This document shows positions 30,668-40,461 of a stretch of 64,000 nt of DNA, piece by piece (position 1 is the first letter of the stretch; the number at the start of each line of letters is the position of its first letter). The stretch lies in contig NZ_LR732328.1 of NCBI RefSeq assembly GCF_902506325.1, positions 1,609,071 to 1,673,070 of the forward strand, in the 5' to 3' direction. The notes under the pieces are model-generated. The model did not search any database and had not been told where the DNA came from. It saw only the letters and a program-made list of their open reading frames with translations. Made by a program: the position numbers and the translations under genes. Origin of the DNA: Limnobacter sp. 130. GTDB lineage: Bacteria > Pseudomonadota > Gammaproteobacteria > Burkholderiales > Burkholderiaceae_B.

Positions 30668-30979
30668 ATGAACGCACGTCAATTGATCGCTACTTCCGTA
30701 TTGGCCATTTCAGCAACTGTACCAGCCGTGGTCATGGCCAACTCAGCAACCCAGCAGGGCGATGCCACCAGCCACGTGATCGCAGTAGAAAGCCAGCGCG
30801 ACCAAGCCAGTCGCAATGCCGTACTGAATGCATACCAGAAAGCAGTACAAACTGGCGAATTCAGCCCAGTGGCCGGTGATGCAAGCAACCTGACTCACAC
30901 CTCGAACTCTACAGCCACACGTGCTGAAGTATTGAGCAAAATCAAAGGCGTGAACCTGACCGAAGGTGATGCCAGCTAA
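30668..30979 (+). CDS. Small periplasmic protein, DUF4148-like
   Basis: 103 residues after an AAAAGGAG ribosome binding site, with a signal peptide ending near VVMANS. The mature protein has SRNAVLNAYQKAVQTGEF and ends with a TRAEVLSKI segment, resembling the DUF4148 proteins common in Burkholderiales, often induced by copper or stress. There are no Cys or His clusters, so direct metal binding is not evident. It is divergent from cusR and shares the palindrome at 30547, which suggests co-regulation by the same system. Confidence 0.75.
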   Translation: MNARQLIATSVLAISATVPAVVMANSATQQGDATSHVIAVESQRDQASRNAVLNAYQKAVQTGEFSPVAGDASNLTHTSNSTATRAEVLSKIKGVNLTEGDAS

Positions 30980-31013
30980 TCCATAAAACCAGTCATCTTG
31001 ATGGTTTTCAAAG

Positions 31014-31045
31014 GGCGCCTGTGATTCCCCGCACAGGCGCCTTTT
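31014..31045 (+). terminator. Intrinsic terminator after the DUF4148-like gene
   Basis: A perfect 10-bp stem (GGCGCCTGTG/CACAGGCGCC) with an 8-base loop is followed by TTTTGTTTT. Confidence 0.9.
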
Positions 31046-31085
31046 GTTTTAAGATGAGGGTCAACTTTGCACCCAAGCAGTCCTC

Positions 31086-32411
31086 ATGTCGTCTAGCCAA
31101 AAACCCCCACGCAACAAAAACAGCAATGAATCGGCAGTGCCCTCGGGGCGGTTTGCGCGCTTAAGTCGTTTCGGTGCCTTGGCAACGACTGTAGCAGGTT
31201 CTGTTGTTAAAAATGGCACCAAGCAATTGGCCCAAGGCAAACGGCCCCAACTGAGCAAGCTGTTACTGACACCAAAAAATGCACTGCGTGTTGCGGATCA
31301 ACTGGCGCAACTGCGCGGTGCCGCCATGAAGCTGGGGCAATTGGTGTCCATGGACGCCGGCGACATGCTGCCGCCACAACTCGCCGAGATCATGGCCAAG
31401 CTGCGGCAAGACGCCAAACACATGCCGCGCAAACAGTTGTTGGCTGTTCTTGAAAAAGAATGGGGTGAAAACTGGGATCAACGCGTTCGTGAATTCAATT
31501 TAACGCCAATCGCCGCTGCATCCATCGGCCAAGTGCATGAGGCCATTTCACTGACCGGTGAAAAACTCGCCATTAAAATTCAATACCCCGGTGTGCGCGA
31601 CAGCATTGACAGCGACATTGACAACGTGGCGACCATTTTGCGTTTCACGGGCCTGGTGCCCAAAACATTCGACCTGGCTGCGCTGTTGACCGAAGCCAAA
31701 AAGCAGTTGCACGAAGAGGCCGATTACCTGCGTGAAGCTGAATGCATTGTGAAATACACCAAGGCACTGGGTGAGGATGAACGGTTTGAAATTCCCACCG
31801 TGGATTCAAGCCTGACCACACGCGGTATTTTGGCCATGCGCTATGTAGAAGGCGTGCCCATTGAACAAATGGCCCATGCCACACAGCCAACACGCGACAA
31901 AATTGCCACCACCATGTTTGAATTGTTGTTCAAGGAATTGCTGGGCATGCAGCTGATGCAAACCGACCCCAACTTTGCAAACTACCGCTACAACCCGAAA
32001 ACCGGCAAAGTGGTGTTGCTGGATTTCGGTGCCACCCGCAGCTTTGAGAAAGAATTGGTAGACGGGTATGTCGACGTGATGAATGCGGCGCAGGCCGCAA
32101 GCCGCAGTTTGATGGAAAAAGCAGCCACACGGATTGGTTACTTTGACTCGACCACACAAGCCCACCACCGCGATTTGGTACTGGACCTGATGGAACTGGC
32201 TTGCGAGCCCTTTTGTACCCCAGGTGAATTCGACTTTGGCAACACAGACCTTGCCGCAAGAATTCGCGACAAAGGTTTCGAATTGGGCGAAGACCGAAAA
32301 TTTTGGCATGCCCCGCCCATTGACTGCCTGTTCATACACCGCAAACTAGGGGGCCTGTTTTTACTGATCACCCGCCTGAAAGCGCGGGTGCATGTTTCAC
32401 AGTGCGTTTAA
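31086..32411 (+). CDS. ABC1/UbiB family atypical kinase-like protein
   Basis: 441 residues with the family hallmarks: KLGQ in [18 protein letters not shown], an Ala-rich nucleotide loop ([11 protein letters not shown]) replacing the Gly-rich loop, AIKIQYPGV with the catalytic-type Lys, [11 protein letters not shown], and LLDFGATR for the metal-binding DFG. The family includes UbiB, which supports ubiquinone synthesis, but this protein lacks the C-terminal membrane helices of UbiB and is closer to soluble ABC1 proteins. Its own substrate is unknown. It converges with the next gene, overlapping it by 15 bases. Confidence 0.88.
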   Translation: MSSSQKPPRNKNSNESAVPSGRFARLSRFGALATTVAGSVVKNGTKQLAQGKRPQLSKLLLTPKNALRVADQLAQLRGAAMKLGQLVSMDAGDMLPPQLAEIMAKLRQDAKHMPRKQLLAVLEKEWGENWDQRVREFNLTPIAAASIGQVHEAISLTGEKLAIKIQYPGVRDSIDSDIDNVATILRFTGLVPKTFDLAALLTEAKKQLHEEADYLREAECIVKYTKALGEDERFEIPTVDSSLTTRGILAMRYVEGVPIEQMAHATQPTRDKIATTMFELLFKELLGMQLMQTDPNFANYRYNPKTGKVVLLDFGATRSFEKELVDGYVDVMNAAQAASRSLMEKAATRIGYFDSTTQAHHRDLVLDLMELACEPFCTPGEFDFGNTDLAARIRDKGFELGEDRKFWHAPPIDCLFIHRKLGGLFLLITRLKARVHVSQCV

Positions 32412-35400
32412 ATCACGACCGGACTCCTTGTCGGATTGATCGCACAACTGTTCCGAATCTTTCTGGCCAAACATCCAGAACAAGGCGGGCGTCAAATAGG
32501 TATCCAGCAAGGTAGAGCTGATCAAGCCACCAAATATCACCACCGCCACCGGATACAAAATCTCGGTACCGGGTCGTTCGGCCTCGAACAACAAGGGCGC
32601 AAGTGCAAACGCGGTGACCAATGCCGTCATCAACACCGGGCTTAAACGCTCCAGCGAACCACGAACAATCATGCTGTGGTTAAACGTTTCGCCCTCAAAA
32701 CGCATCAGGTTGATGTAGTGGCTCACTTTTAAAATGCCGTTGCGCACCGAGATACCCGCCAGCGTAATAAAGCCAATCAGCGCTGCCACCGACAAGGGCT
32801 GCCCCGACAACCACAAGCCCAACACAGCACCCACCAAGGCCAGCGGAATATTGCCCATTACAATCAATGACAAACGCATGGACTGGTAACGGCTGTACAG
32901 CACGGCAAACATCAGTGTCAGTGAGACCAGCGACAGCAAACCCACCAAGCGCGTGGCTTGCCTTTGAGCTTCAAACTGACCACCCAGGGTAATGAAATAC
33001 CCTTGCGGTAAATTAAAACTGGCTGTGGTGACCCGAATATCCTCGACCACTTGCGACAAGGCTCGCCCCTGCGCATTGGCCGAAATCACGATTCGCCGCT
33101 TGCCATCATCGCGGCTGATCTGGTTGGGACCATCACTGTCTTCAATCGTGGCCAGTACCCGCAAGGGCACAGCACCATTGGGTGTTTGTATCAGCAGTTG
33201 CCCAAGTTGCTCAAGGCTGCGGTTTTCCTCGGCCAGCTTAAGCACCAAAGCAAATCGCCGGTTGCCTTCAACCACCTGTGCAATTTTTTCGCCTTCCACC
33301 AAAGCCTGCAAACTGTGCAATATCTCCGAAACGGGCACCCCGTACTGCGACGCGGCATCGTAATTCACACGCACCTTGATTTCAGGGGCCAACACCTGTT
33401 TTTCCACTTCAAGGTCGACCAAACCATCGATGCGTGAAAGCTGTGCACGCAGTTGCTCGGCCGTGCCGCGCAGCGTGTCCAGGTCTTCGCCAAACACCTT
33501 GATGGCAATTTGCGAGCGCACGCCAGAAAGCATGTGATCCAGGCGGTGCGAGATGGGCTGCCCCACCGCAATGGCCGCCGGCAAATTTTGAAGCCGTGAA
33601 CGAATATCGGCATTGATCTCATCCATGGAGCGGGTCATTTCCGAAGCTGGAATCAAGCCAATGTCCAGCTCGGACGCATGCACCCCTTCCGCATGCTCAT
33701 CCAGTTCGGCCCGGCCACTTCGGCGACCAATGTGGGTAATTTCAGGAACGCCCTTCAAAAGCTGTTCCGCTTGTGAGGCCAGTCTTGAAGACTCCTCCAG
33801 CGTGACACCCGGATTCAAGCGAAGCCCCATCACCAAACTGCCTTCATTGAAAGGCGGTAAAAATGTTTTGGCAAAGAAAGGCACAGAAAACCCCGCCACC
33901 AGCACAGCACCTAATGCCAAGGTGATTGCAGGTTTGGGATTGTTCAGCACACGCTGCAAGCTGTGTTGGTAATGGTGCTTTAACCACGCCAGCACCTTGG
34001 TGTCGCCATGGTCCAGGTTCTTGATGCGTGGCAACAGGTAGTACGACAACACGGGTGTGACTGTGACGGACACAATGAGCGAGGCCAGCGTGGACACGAT
34101 GAATGCAATGCCCAGGGGCACAAACAACTTGCCTTCAATGCCGGGCAACGCAAACAATGGAATGAACACCAACACAATGATTGCGGTGGCGTACACAATG
34201 CCGGTTCGCACTTCCAGGCTGGCTTTTCGCACCAACCCCACCAAATCAAAGGGCACGCCCGGGTGTTTTGCGCGTTGCTCTTTCAGGCGGCGCAAAATGT
34301 TTTCGACATCCACCACCGCATCGTCCACCAAACCACCAATGGCAATGGCCAAACCACCCAAGGTCATGGTGTTGATCGACAAACCGAAGTACTTGAACAC
34401 CAGCGCGGTGATAAAAATTGAAACGGGAATGGCCGTGAGCGCAATGACGGTTGGGCGTAGCGTACCCAAAAAGAAGAACAGCACCGCTGCCACAAACACC
34501 GAGGCACCGATCAACTTGCCTTGCAAGGTAGTAATGGAGGCCTCGATGAAACTGGCTTGCCGGAAGGTCACCCGCGGTTCTTCCATGCCCGCAGGCAAAG
34601 CGCCTTTCATGGCATTCAACGCGTTTTCAATTTGCTGGGTCAGTTCAATGGTGTCGGCATCGGGCTGTTTTTGAATACCCAGAATGACCGCTGGCTTGCC
34701 TTCATAGCCAGCATCACCCCGCTTCACCGCAGCAGCAAATTCCACCTGGGCCACCTGCTTAAGCAACACGGTTTGACCGTTGCGCGAATCCACTGCAAGG
34801 TTTCGCAAGTCCTCCAGCGACGACGTTCTTCCCAAATGCCGAATCAGGTACTCCCGACCATTGAGCGACAAGAAACCGCCCGATGTGTTGGAAGCAAAGC
34901 CACTCAAGGCACGCTGCAAATCATCAATCGAAATACCCGATTCAACCATGCGCTGCAAATTGGGTTGCACCTGAAACTGGCGCACTTCGCCGCCAATGGG
35001 AATGACCTGCGCCACGCCCTGAATGGACAACAAACGCGGCCTTAACACCCAGTCTGCATATTCCCGCACATCCATGGGTGAGGTTTTCGCCACATCGATG
35101 GGAATGGCAATTTGCATGATTTCGCCCATGATGGAACTGACAGGCCCCATGGTGGGCGCAAGTCCGGCGGGAATGGATTCTTCCATGCTGCCAAGCCGCT
35201 CGGACACCATTTGGCGCGCACGGTAAATTTCAACATCCCAATTGAAAGTGATGTAGAGAAAAGAGAGCCCGGCACTGGACACCGAACGGATCACTTCCAC
35301 GCCCGGCAAACCGTTCAGTGCCGCCTCCAGCGGAAAGGTAATCAGTTGTTCCACTTCTTCCGGGGCCATGCCACCGGCCTCAGTAATAACCGTGACCGTG

Positions 35401-35534
35401 GGCTTGTTCAAATCGGGGAACACATCCACGGGCGTTTGGGTCAGCGTGAATGCGCCATACAGCGTAAGAATCAGCGCACCGAGCAACACCAGCAGGCGGT
35501 TTTTCAGGCTGTTCTCGAGTAATAGTTGAAACAT
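32397..35534 (-). CDS. Second heavy-metal-type RND efflux pump (CzcA-like)
   Basis: 1045 residues with full RND architecture. The TM4 relay segment reads [20 protein letters not shown], unlike that of the Cus pump nearby, so the substrate probably differs; divalent cations such as Co, Zn or Cd are suggested by the CzcI-like protein and His-rich partners in the operon. It starts with ATG at 35534, 11 bases after its adaptor. Its 3' end overlaps the convergent ABC1 gene. Family certain; metal inferred. Confidence 0.88.
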   Translation of the reverse strand: MFQLLLENSLKNRLLVLLGALILTLYGAFTLTQTPVDVFPDLNKPTVTVITEAGGMAPEEVEQLITFPLEAALNGLPGVEVIRSVSSAGLSFLYITFNWDVEIYRARQMVSERLGSMEESIPAGLAPTMGPVSSIMGEIMQIAIPIDVAKTSPMDVREYADWVLRPRLLSIQGVAQVIPIGGEVRQFQVQPNLQRMVESGISIDDLQRALSGFASNTSGGFLSLNGREYLIRHLGRTSSLEDLRNLAVDSRNGQTVLLKQVAQVEFAAAVKRGDAGYEGKPAVILGIQKQPDADTIELTQQIENALNAMKGALPAGMEEPRVTFRQASFIEASITTLQGKLIGASVFVAAVLFFFLGTLRPTVIALTAIPVSIFITALVFKYFGLSINTMTLGGLAIAIGGLVDDAVVDVENILRRLKEQRAKHPGVPFDLVGLVRKASLEVRTGIVYATAIIVLVFIPLFALPGIEGKLFVPLGIAFIVSTLASLIVSVTVTPVLSYYLLPRIKNLDHGDTKVLAWLKHHYQHSLQRVLNNPKPAITLALGAVLVAGFSVPFFAKTFLPPFNEGSLVMGLRLNPGVTLEESSRLASQAEQLLKGVPEITHIGRRSGRAELDEHAEGVHASELDIGLIPASEMTRSMDEINADIRSRLQNLPAAIAVGQPISHRLDHMLSGVRSQIAIKVFGEDLDTLRGTAEQLRAQLSRIDGLVDLEVEKQVLAPEIKVRVNYDAASQYGVPVSEILHSLQALVEGEKIAQVVEGNRRFALVLKLAEENRSLEQLGQLLIQTPNGAVPLRVLATIEDSDGPNQISRDDGKRRIVISANAQGRALSQVVEDIRVTTASFNLPQGYFITLGGQFEAQRQATRLVGLLSLVSLTLMFAVLYSRYQSMRLSLIVMGNIPLALVGAVLGLWLSGQPLSVAALIGFITLAGISVRNGILKVSHYINLMRFEGETFNHSMIVRGSLERLSPVLMTALVTAFALAPLLFEAERPGTEILYPVAVVIFGGLISSTLLDTYLTPALFWMFGQKDSEQLCDQSDKESGRDLNAL

Positions 35535-35545
35535 GCTGCCGCCCC

Positions 35546-36670
35546 TTACCGAATCTGGTTGATCAGGGTTGCGCCCTGAACTACCACCCGGTCAAACGGC
35601 TTTAATCCGCTGACAACCAACACCCGTTGGCCATCCAGCGGCTCGGTCAATACCACACGGGGCTCGAAAGTTTCCGGTTCCGCTTTCACCCACACAATGG
35701 TTTGATTGGCTGCGTTTTTCATCAAGGCACCACTGGCTACCGCAATGCCTTCAAATTTGCCGGCCTGCTCGGCATACACCTTCACGAGTTGCCCTGTCGC
35801 GAATCGGGCCTTGTCCAGCTTCCGATTCTCAAAGGCCAGTGTGAGCGATTGATCACGCACCGCACCCGCTGCCCCCAAATAATTCAATGCAATTGTTTCA
35901 TTGCCAGACATTACCTTTGCACCGCTAAACACAGGGGGCGTTACACCCTCGAACCAGCTTGCATCAATGCGAACCACGCCGGGATTGCTGACTTCAAACA
36001 CCAAGGCACCCGCTTCAAATACCTTGCCAGACAAGGCATTGCTGCTGGCAACCACGCCGCTTGTGGGCGCTCGCAGTGCTTCCTTCGCACCCACGCCGCC
36101 AGCCAAAGCTGCGACCTGCCCCTTCAGGCTTTGCACTTCAGCCTGAGCTGCTTGCTGCTCCTTTTTTGGAATGGTGTCTTGCAGTTGCTGCACACGTTGC
36201 AAGCGGCTTTCAGCCAGGCTGAGTTGTGCCCTTAATTGCGCCAGTTCGGCCTGTTGGCTTGCCCTGTCCAAAGGTGCCTGAGTGGCCACCACATAACCCA
36301 GAACCTCGCCTTTTTTCACCACTTGTCCAAGCCGTGGCACACCGTTTGAAGGGGCCTCAAACCGCCCACCTGTGCTGGTTTGCACCAAGCCACCACTTTG
36401 TGGGTCGATCACCACCTTGCCATTGAGTTCAATCACTCTGGCATGTTGTTCCAACAGGGCTGGCAGTGTTCGGACATTCAACTGGCGTTGGGCTGGTTTG
36501 GGCAGGAACACTTCGCCGGTGGGCAAACGGCGTGGGCCGTCACCTGGCACTACAGCGGCGGCCTCATCGCCATGGTCATGACCGGGGCCTGACCACGCAC
36601 TGAATGGGCTCAACAAGGCGCATACAAAAAAAGACAGTGCGAAGGAACGGGGAATGAAACGCTTGCTCAT
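35546..36670 (-). CDS. RND efflux adaptor with N-terminal His/Asp patch
   Basis: 374 residues: signal peptide, then GPGHDHGDE just after cleavage, then the barrel-sandwich/hairpin adaptor core (lipoyl half-motif [11 protein letters not shown], long coiled coil at about 130-190). It lacks the extra heavy-metal-binding and CusF domains of the Cus adaptor at 25082. It is the periplasmic adaptor of the second pump, two bases after the preceding gene. Confidence 0.88.
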   Translation of the reverse strand: MSKRFIPRSFALSFFVCALLSPFSAWSGPGHDHGDEAAAVVPGDGPRRLPTGEVFLPKPAQRQLNVRTLPALLEQHARVIELNGKVVIDPQSGGLVQTSTGGRFEAPSNGVPRLGQVVKKGEVLGYVVATQAPLDRASQQAELAQLRAQLSLAESRLQRVQQLQDTIPKKEQQAAQAEVQSLKGQVAALAGGVGAKEALRAPTSGVVASSNALSGKVFEAGALVFEVSNPGVVRIDASWFEGVTPPVFSGAKVMSGNETIALNYLGAAGAVRDQSLTLAFENRKLDKARFATGQLVKVYAEQAGKFEGIAVASGALMKNAANQTIVWVKAEPETFEPRVVLTEPLDGQRVLVVSGLKPFDRVVVQGATLINQIR

Positions 36671-36672
36671 GA

Positions 36673-37194
36673 TCAGTTCACTCCCTTGTTGCGGCGTTTA
36701 AAAAACAGCGCAATCAACACCAAGGCAAGCAAAGCCGCCCCGGCCATGGCCATGTATTCCAACAAGTGCTCGTGTTCTTCATCGGCGTGATCATGGTCGT
36801 GATCATCCAACACCAGTTGGCCGGTTAACACATCGCTTTGATCCCCCACCGTGACACGCATTGCCAAATCAATATTCTTGCCGACCATTGAATTGGGCAG
36901 CACGGCATCGAATTCGCCCACATTGTGCAATTCAAGTGGCACCGATTCGCCATTCAAAAGAATGGCCAGTTCAGCATTCTCGACCGGTGCATTGGTGGCA
37001 GCATGGTCAACAAAAATTTCAAACGTTTGGCCTTTTAAAATGGCCACAGCCTCGAATAAATCGGACTCCATCACCACGCGTGGCGACGCTTCTGATTCAA
37101 CAAGGGGTGCTTCATCACCGTGGTCATGCCCGGGACTTGCCACAGCCAATGCGCTGAATGCGATGAGATACATTGCAAAAAGAATTTTTTTCAT
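36673..37194 (-). CDS. His/Asp-rich membrane-anchored protein in RND operon
   Basis: 173 residues: signal peptide, GHDHGDE right after it (the same motif as in the downstream adaptor), a periplasmic beta-rich domain of about 90 residues, a second acidic/His cluster (DDHDHDHADEEHEH), and a C-terminal membrane helix followed by KRRNK. The two metal-binding patches suggest that it binds or delivers the exported cation at the membrane. I know no characterised homologue. Its ATG overlaps the upstream TolC-type stop (ATGA) and the adaptor follows by 2 bases. Confidence 0.75.
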   Translation of the reverse strand: MKKILFAMYLIAFSALAVASPGHDHGDEAPLVESEASPRVVMESDLFEAVAILKGQTFEIFVDHAATNAPVENAELAILLNGESVPLELHNVGEFDAVLPNSMVGKNIDLAMRVTVGDQSDVLTGQLVLDDHDHDHADEEHEHLLEYMAMAGAALLALVLIALFFKRRNKGVN

Positions 37195-38441
37195 GGTGCC
37201 TGCTCGGGTAACAAACCAAGTGCCTGCCGCAAGGCCGACACTTTGCTTGAATATTCAACAATTGATTTTTTGGCCATGCGCTCGGCCTCGAAGGCTTGCT
37301 GTTCAAAGCGCAGCAAAGTAGGCAAGTCTGTTTCGCCCAATGAGAAAGACTGCTGGTACATGGCATACACCTGCTGTGCCAATTGCGCCTGTTCCTGCGC
37401 ATTGGCTTGCAGTTTTTCAAACCACTGCACATTCGACAAAGCCGCACTGGCCTGTGCTTTCAGGGTGGTTTCTGCGCGCTTCAGTTTTTCTTGTGCCTCT
37501 GTTTCATCGGCACGTGCAGCCAACAACCGGCTTTCATGTGCCGCACTGGCCCCCAATGGAATTCGTGTTGAAACCATCAGCGATTTTTCACTGGGTGCGG
37601 CAAATGCAGCCCGGTCATTCACCACCGCCAAACCCAACTCCGGGTTCTCGCGGGTTTGAATCGCAACCAAATCGACCTGGCTTTGCAATGCCTGCGCTTC
37701 AGTCTGCAAAGCCGCATACGCCGGGTGGGTTTGAATGTCCGCCTGTAAGTTGTCCGGCATCGCCTCGCGGCTGATTGCATTGTTTCCGGTGTTCAGCATG
37801 CTGACTGGCAGCCCGGTGACTGCGGTGAACTCGGCGCCCACGGTTGATAAATTGGACAAGGCACGGGTGAACTCGGTCTGTGCCTGCACATGCAAGGCGC
37901 TGGCCTGCAGGAAATCTGCTTTGGCCAGGTCGCCCGCATTCACGCGGCGCTCCACGTCGCCCATCAGCTTTTTTGAGCCAAGCAAACGCGCCTGGGCAAT
38001 GTCAACATCCAGTTGCGCAGCCAGGGTATTCCAAACCACTTGCCGAACCTGACCGGCCAGCTCCAGCTGCTGTTGTCGTTGTCGGCTTTCGCCAGCCTGT
38101 AATTGCGCATCTCTTAAACGCTGGGTGTTGCTCCGCTCATTCCAAAGCCAAAGGGGGGCACTGATGCCAATCTCGGTTTCCCGCAAACCCTGGTTCTCAA
38201 AACTTCGATCGCTGCGATACGAACCTTCCAGCGTCAAAGGGCCTGCGCCAAGGCGATTGGCGTCGCGTCTTGCAGCCTCAAGCGAATCCATGCGCTGGGG
38301 CTGGGCACGCACCAACGGGCTGTTGTTCAGGGCCGACTGATAAATTTGTGCAATCGACACACTGGCTTCTTGTGCATGTGCCACTGGGGTTGCGCCTGCG
38401 AGAAGGCATGCCCAAAGCACCACGCGCAGTGGTGAATTCAT
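37191..38441 (-). CDS. Outer-membrane efflux protein (TolC family, CzcC-like)
   Basis: 416 residues from the ATG at 38441, with a signal peptide ending near VAHAQ. Two OEP repeats are rich in long helices. It is the channel of the second RND system, preceded by the CzcI-like gene and coupled to the next gene by ATGA. Some 17 codons of open frame upstream lack any signal-peptide character, so the later start is used. Confidence 0.87.
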   Translation of the reverse strand: MNSPLRVVLWACLLAGATPVAHAQEASVSIAQIYQSALNNSPLVRAQPQRMDSLEAARRDANRLGAGPLTLEGSYRSDRSFENQGLRETEIGISAPLWLWNERSNTQRLRDAQLQAGESRQRQQQLELAGQVRQVVWNTLAAQLDVDIAQARLLGSKKLMGDVERRVNAGDLAKADFLQASALHVQAQTEFTRALSNLSTVGAEFTAVTGLPVSMLNTGNNAISREAMPDNLQADIQTHPAYAALQTEAQALQSQVDLVAIQTRENPELGLAVVNDRAAFAAPSEKSLMVSTRIPLGASAAHESRLLAARADETEAQEKLKRAETTLKAQASAALSNVQWFEKLQANAQEQAQLAQQVYAMYQQSFSLGETDLPTLLRFEQQAFEAERMAKKSIVEYSSKVSALRQALGLLPEQAP

Positions 38442-38506
38442 TGTGAAAAACTCCGTGAACAAGTGAAATTCCCCCAGATCAAATGGGGGCACAGGTCAAT
38501 GCGGGG

Positions 38507-38827
38507 TCAACACCAATTGGGGCGTTCTATGCGGGTATTGGGGGAGGACGTGTTCAGGGTGGGCTCAAGCGAGTACTCGGCATACTTCAACTGGGGCTCA
38601 ACACTGTTTAACAGGCTTGACGGAAGAACCGTGCAATGGCCCGGGCAGTGATGGTGATGATCGGATTCACTTGAATCCGAGTCGCCGTGGCTGTGGTGTG
38701 CATCGCCGTGGCCATGTGCATGGCTGTGTTCATGGCCTGTCTCCAACGCATGAAAGAATTGCCCCTCCGCCATCAGGCTTTGAAGCGGCAACATCAAAAT
38801 CATGAAGAAAATACACAGCTTTTTCAT
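38507..38827 (-). CDS. CzcI-like His-rich periplasmic protein
   Basis: 106 residues from MKKLCIFFMILML, a signal peptide ending near LMAEG. A His-rich stretch follows (HEHSHAHGHGDAHHSHG and later DHHHHCPGHC). Size, His-rich mature start and position ahead of a czcCBA-like set match CzcI, a small accessory of Co/Zn/Cd resistance. It probably buffers metal or assists regulation in the periplasm. First gene of the operon. Confidence 0.78.
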   Translation of the reverse strand: MKKLCIFFMILMLPLQSLMAEGQFFHALETGHEHSHAHGHGDAHHSHGDSDSSESDHHHHCPGHCTVLPSSLLNSVEPQLKYAEYSLEPTLNTSSPNTRIERPNWC

Positions 38828-38873
38828 GAAAGTGAGAGTAACACAGCTTTCAATTCTTGCCTGAACTCTGCGC

Positions 38874-39170
38874 TCAAGGCGCTGTTTCCCGCAAGCGACC
38901 CAGCAGCCGGAGAAGCTGGTCAGGATCGGGTTCGATGCTGCCGGAGAAGACCACCTGCCCGTCGGCCGTTTCCACATGCAAGGTCGGAAACGATTCAATA
39001 TCGACCCTGTCTTCCCATTCCGGAAAGTCTTCGATGTCGACCCAATGCGCCTGGACGAAGCTCAGCCTTTGGATCGCTTCATTGAATGGCATTTCAAATG
39101 CGCGGCAAACACCGCACCATTCTGCGCACAGCAAATACACGTGATGGCGAGTTAACTTTGAATCAATCAT
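38874..39170 (-). CDS. Thioredoxin-like protein (WCGVC)
   Basis: 98 residues with a single thioredoxin fold: AEWCGVCRAFE carries the CxxC redox centre and SFPTLHV the cis-Pro. No signal peptide, so it should act in the cytoplasm. It lies between the CDF transporter and the CzcI-like gene, same strand, 44 bases downstream of the former. It may reduce oxidised Cys in the metal-handling proteins around it, or be a general redox helper. Confidence 0.8.
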   Translation of the reverse strand: MIDSKLTRHHVYLLCAEWCGVCRAFEMPFNEAIQRLSFVQAHWVDIEDFPEWEDRVDIESFPTLHVETADGQVVFSGSIEPDPDQLLRLLGRLRETAP

Positions 39171-39214
39171 TAATCCAGTTTATCTGTAAAGCCTGCCGCC
39201 TTGAATTTCTCGCA

Positions 39215-39856
39215 TCAATTGTGCGCACGAACCACGGTTGAGTTTATTTCAGAACGCGCCTGCCGGATCACGGTGACCGACGATGACAAACCCAATGACG
39301 CCATCAAGGCGGCAACCAGCAGGTCGGGCCAGGCTGCTTGCGTAACGCCGACCAACACAGCAGCACCTAACACAGCGAGATTGCCGATTGCATCGTTTCT
39401 GCTGCACAGCCACACCGAGCGCATATTGGAATCGCCGTTGCGGTAACGGTATTGAATGGCAGCCACCCCCACGTTCACGGCCAAGGCCAGCACCGCAACC
39501 AAACCCATGGTGGCATACGCTGGCACATCACCCTGAAACGCCGCATACCCCGCGAAAGCCAGCACACCTGTGCCGTACAGCCCCATTGAAATGCCTTTCA
39601 GAAGCGCGGCCTTTGCGCGAGTTTGAAGCGCCATGCCCAACACAAACAGCGACAAGGCATAGTTGGCAGCATCGCCACCAAAATCGAGCGAATCTGCAAG
39701 CAGCGACACCGAGCCTGCCGACCAACTGGCGCCCACTTCTATGAAGAACATGGCTGCGTTGGCAATCAGCGCAATCCACAACACTTTGCGAAAACCGCCA
39801 TCAACTGCAGTGGATTTGGCGGCCTCGTCAGCGGGGCAGTGGTTACAACCGGGCAT
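39215..39856 (-). CDS. Short CDF-type cation transporter lacking the C-terminal domain
   Basis: 213 residues with six membrane segments. The metal site is visible as ADSLDFGGDAANY in TM2 and SRNDAIGNLAV in TM5, giving the paired Asp of cation diffusion facilitators. Typical CDF proteins are about 300 residues with a cytoplasmic metal-binding C-domain; here the protein stops after TM6. The N-terminus has CNHCPAD, a possible metal entry patch. A MerR-type promoter with 19-bp spacing lies directly upstream, so expression is probably metal-induced. Confidence 0.85.
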   Translation of the reverse strand: MPGCNHCPADEAAKSTAVDGGFRKVLWIALIANAAMFFIEVGASWSAGSVSLLADSLDFGGDAANYALSLFVLGMALQTRAKAALLKGISMGLYGTGVLAFAGYAAFQGDVPAYATMGLVAVLALAVNVGVAAIQYRYRNGDSNMRSVWLCSRNDAIGNLAVLGAAVLVGVTQAAWPDLLVAALMASLGLSSSVTVIRQARSEINSTVVRAHN

Positions 39857-39904
39857 GAAATTTCCTTGCTTGGTACGTAAAAATTAGCGGAATATAACCA
39901 CTGT

Positions 39905-39935
39905 ATTAGAAACCCTGACAGGGTGGCAAGGTCAA
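39905..39935 (-). promoter_or_regulatory. MerR-type promoter for the CDF gene
   Basis: On the minus strand TTGACC (39930-39935) and TCTAAT (39905-39910) are separated by exactly 19 bases, the stretched spacing of MerR-activated promoters. The spacer holds an imperfect dyad, ACCTTG...CAGGGT. The CDF start lies about 50 bases downstream. Confidence 0.75.
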
Positions 39936-40047
39936 GCGATTCGTCACTTGTCAATGCATCAACAATCGGACAACTGGTGGCCTCATTCAGAGAAATCAAT
40001 ATGAAACCAATCATGGCAAGTACATTCACGGCGGCGGTGATCGCACA

Positions 40048-40257
40048 ATGAATCATGTGGTGCTTGAATCGATTTTGACCTGCCCGCGCTGCGAAACACG
40101 CACGCCGTGCTTAATGCTCACAGACGCATGCCAGTTTTTTTTCCAGTGTGCACACTGCGGTGTTTTGCTCAAGCCCAAGCCGGGCGATTGCTGTGTATTT
40201 TGCTCGTATGGGTCCGTGAAATGTCCGCCCATTCAGCAGAATAAATCGTGTTGTTAG
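40048..40257 (+). CDS. GDCCVxC-domain small protein
   Basis: 69 residues with nine Cys: an N-terminal zinc-ribbon-like CPRCETRTPC, a middle CAHCGVLLKP, the diagnostic GDCCVFCSYGS, and a terminal CC. It matches the family known as GDCCVxC domain (seleno)proteins, which sit in mercury and other metal resistance loci; some members use selenocysteine in the motif, here all positions are Cys. Divergent from the CDF gene. Function is unknown; binding or reduction of a soft metal is plausible. Confidence 0.85.
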   Translation: MNHVVLESILTCPRCETRTPCLMLTDACQFFFQCAHCGVLLKPKPGDCCVFCSYGSVKCPPIQQNKSCC

Positions 40258-40267
40258 GGCACAAGTC

Positions 40268-40285
40268 CGGGCCCGAAAGGGCCCG
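40268..40285 (-). terminator. GAAA-type tetraloop hairpin 3' of the 27-residue gene
   Basis: A perfect 7-bp GC stem (CGGGCCC/GGGCCCG) with GAAA on the plus strand lies between the convergent GDCCVxC gene and the 27-codon gene. No T run on either side, so it may act as an RNA-stabilising hairpin or weak bidirectional terminator. Confidence 0.5.
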
Positions 40286-40299
40286 AAGCCTTTACCGCG

Positions 40300-40383
40300 T
40301 TATGCGCAAAGTGGGCATACGGCCATGGCCACACCCACGAGGCCAAACACACCAACGGCAGCAGTAAACAATTTAACTTTCAT
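40300..40383 (-). CDS. 27-residue exported peptide ending in CPLCA
   Basis: The ATG at 40383 follows a good AAAGGAG ribosome binding site and opens a 27-codon frame. The product is a basic start (MKVK), a 16-residue hydrophobic core and a Cys pair at the end (AMAVCPLCA). It looks like a signal peptide or single membrane helix with a CxxC metal/thiol site at its tip. It lies 78 bases after merR, with its own MerR-like promoter and a leader stem-loop, so it is likely translated and regulated. I do not recognise a named family. Confidence 0.65.
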   Translation of the reverse strand: MKVKLFTAAVGVFGLVGVAMAVCPLCA

Positions 40384-40409
40384 CAAAAAATCTCCTTTAA
40401 AAGCAAGTG

Positions 40410-40441
40410 GGAACGTCCCCAATTTGCATGGTGGACGTTCC
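40410..40441 (-). promoter_or_regulatory. Stem-loop in the leader of the 27-residue gene
   Basis: A perfect 9-bp inverted repeat (GGAACGTCC/GGACGTTCC) with a 14-base loop lies between the promoter and the ribosome binding site. It may tune expression or be part of the operator, since it overlaps the spacer dyad. Confidence 0.5.
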
Positions 40442-40458
40442 AGCCACTGGAAGGTCAA
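40428..40458 (-). promoter_or_regulatory. MerR-type promoter for the 27-residue gene
   Basis: TTGACC at 40453-40458 is followed by a 19-base spacer containing the perfect dyad TTCCAG-TGG-CTGGAA (40438-40452), close to CueR/MerR operators. The -10 at this spacing (CACCAT) is poor, so this would be strongly activator-dependent. It begins just past the merR stop. Confidence 0.6.
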
Positions 40459-40461
40459 GCC

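Noticed and set aside
39766-40056. 96-codon minus-strand frame upstream of the CDF gene
   Set aside because: It covers the MerR-type promoter and the CDF N-terminus in another frame and has no family resemblance.
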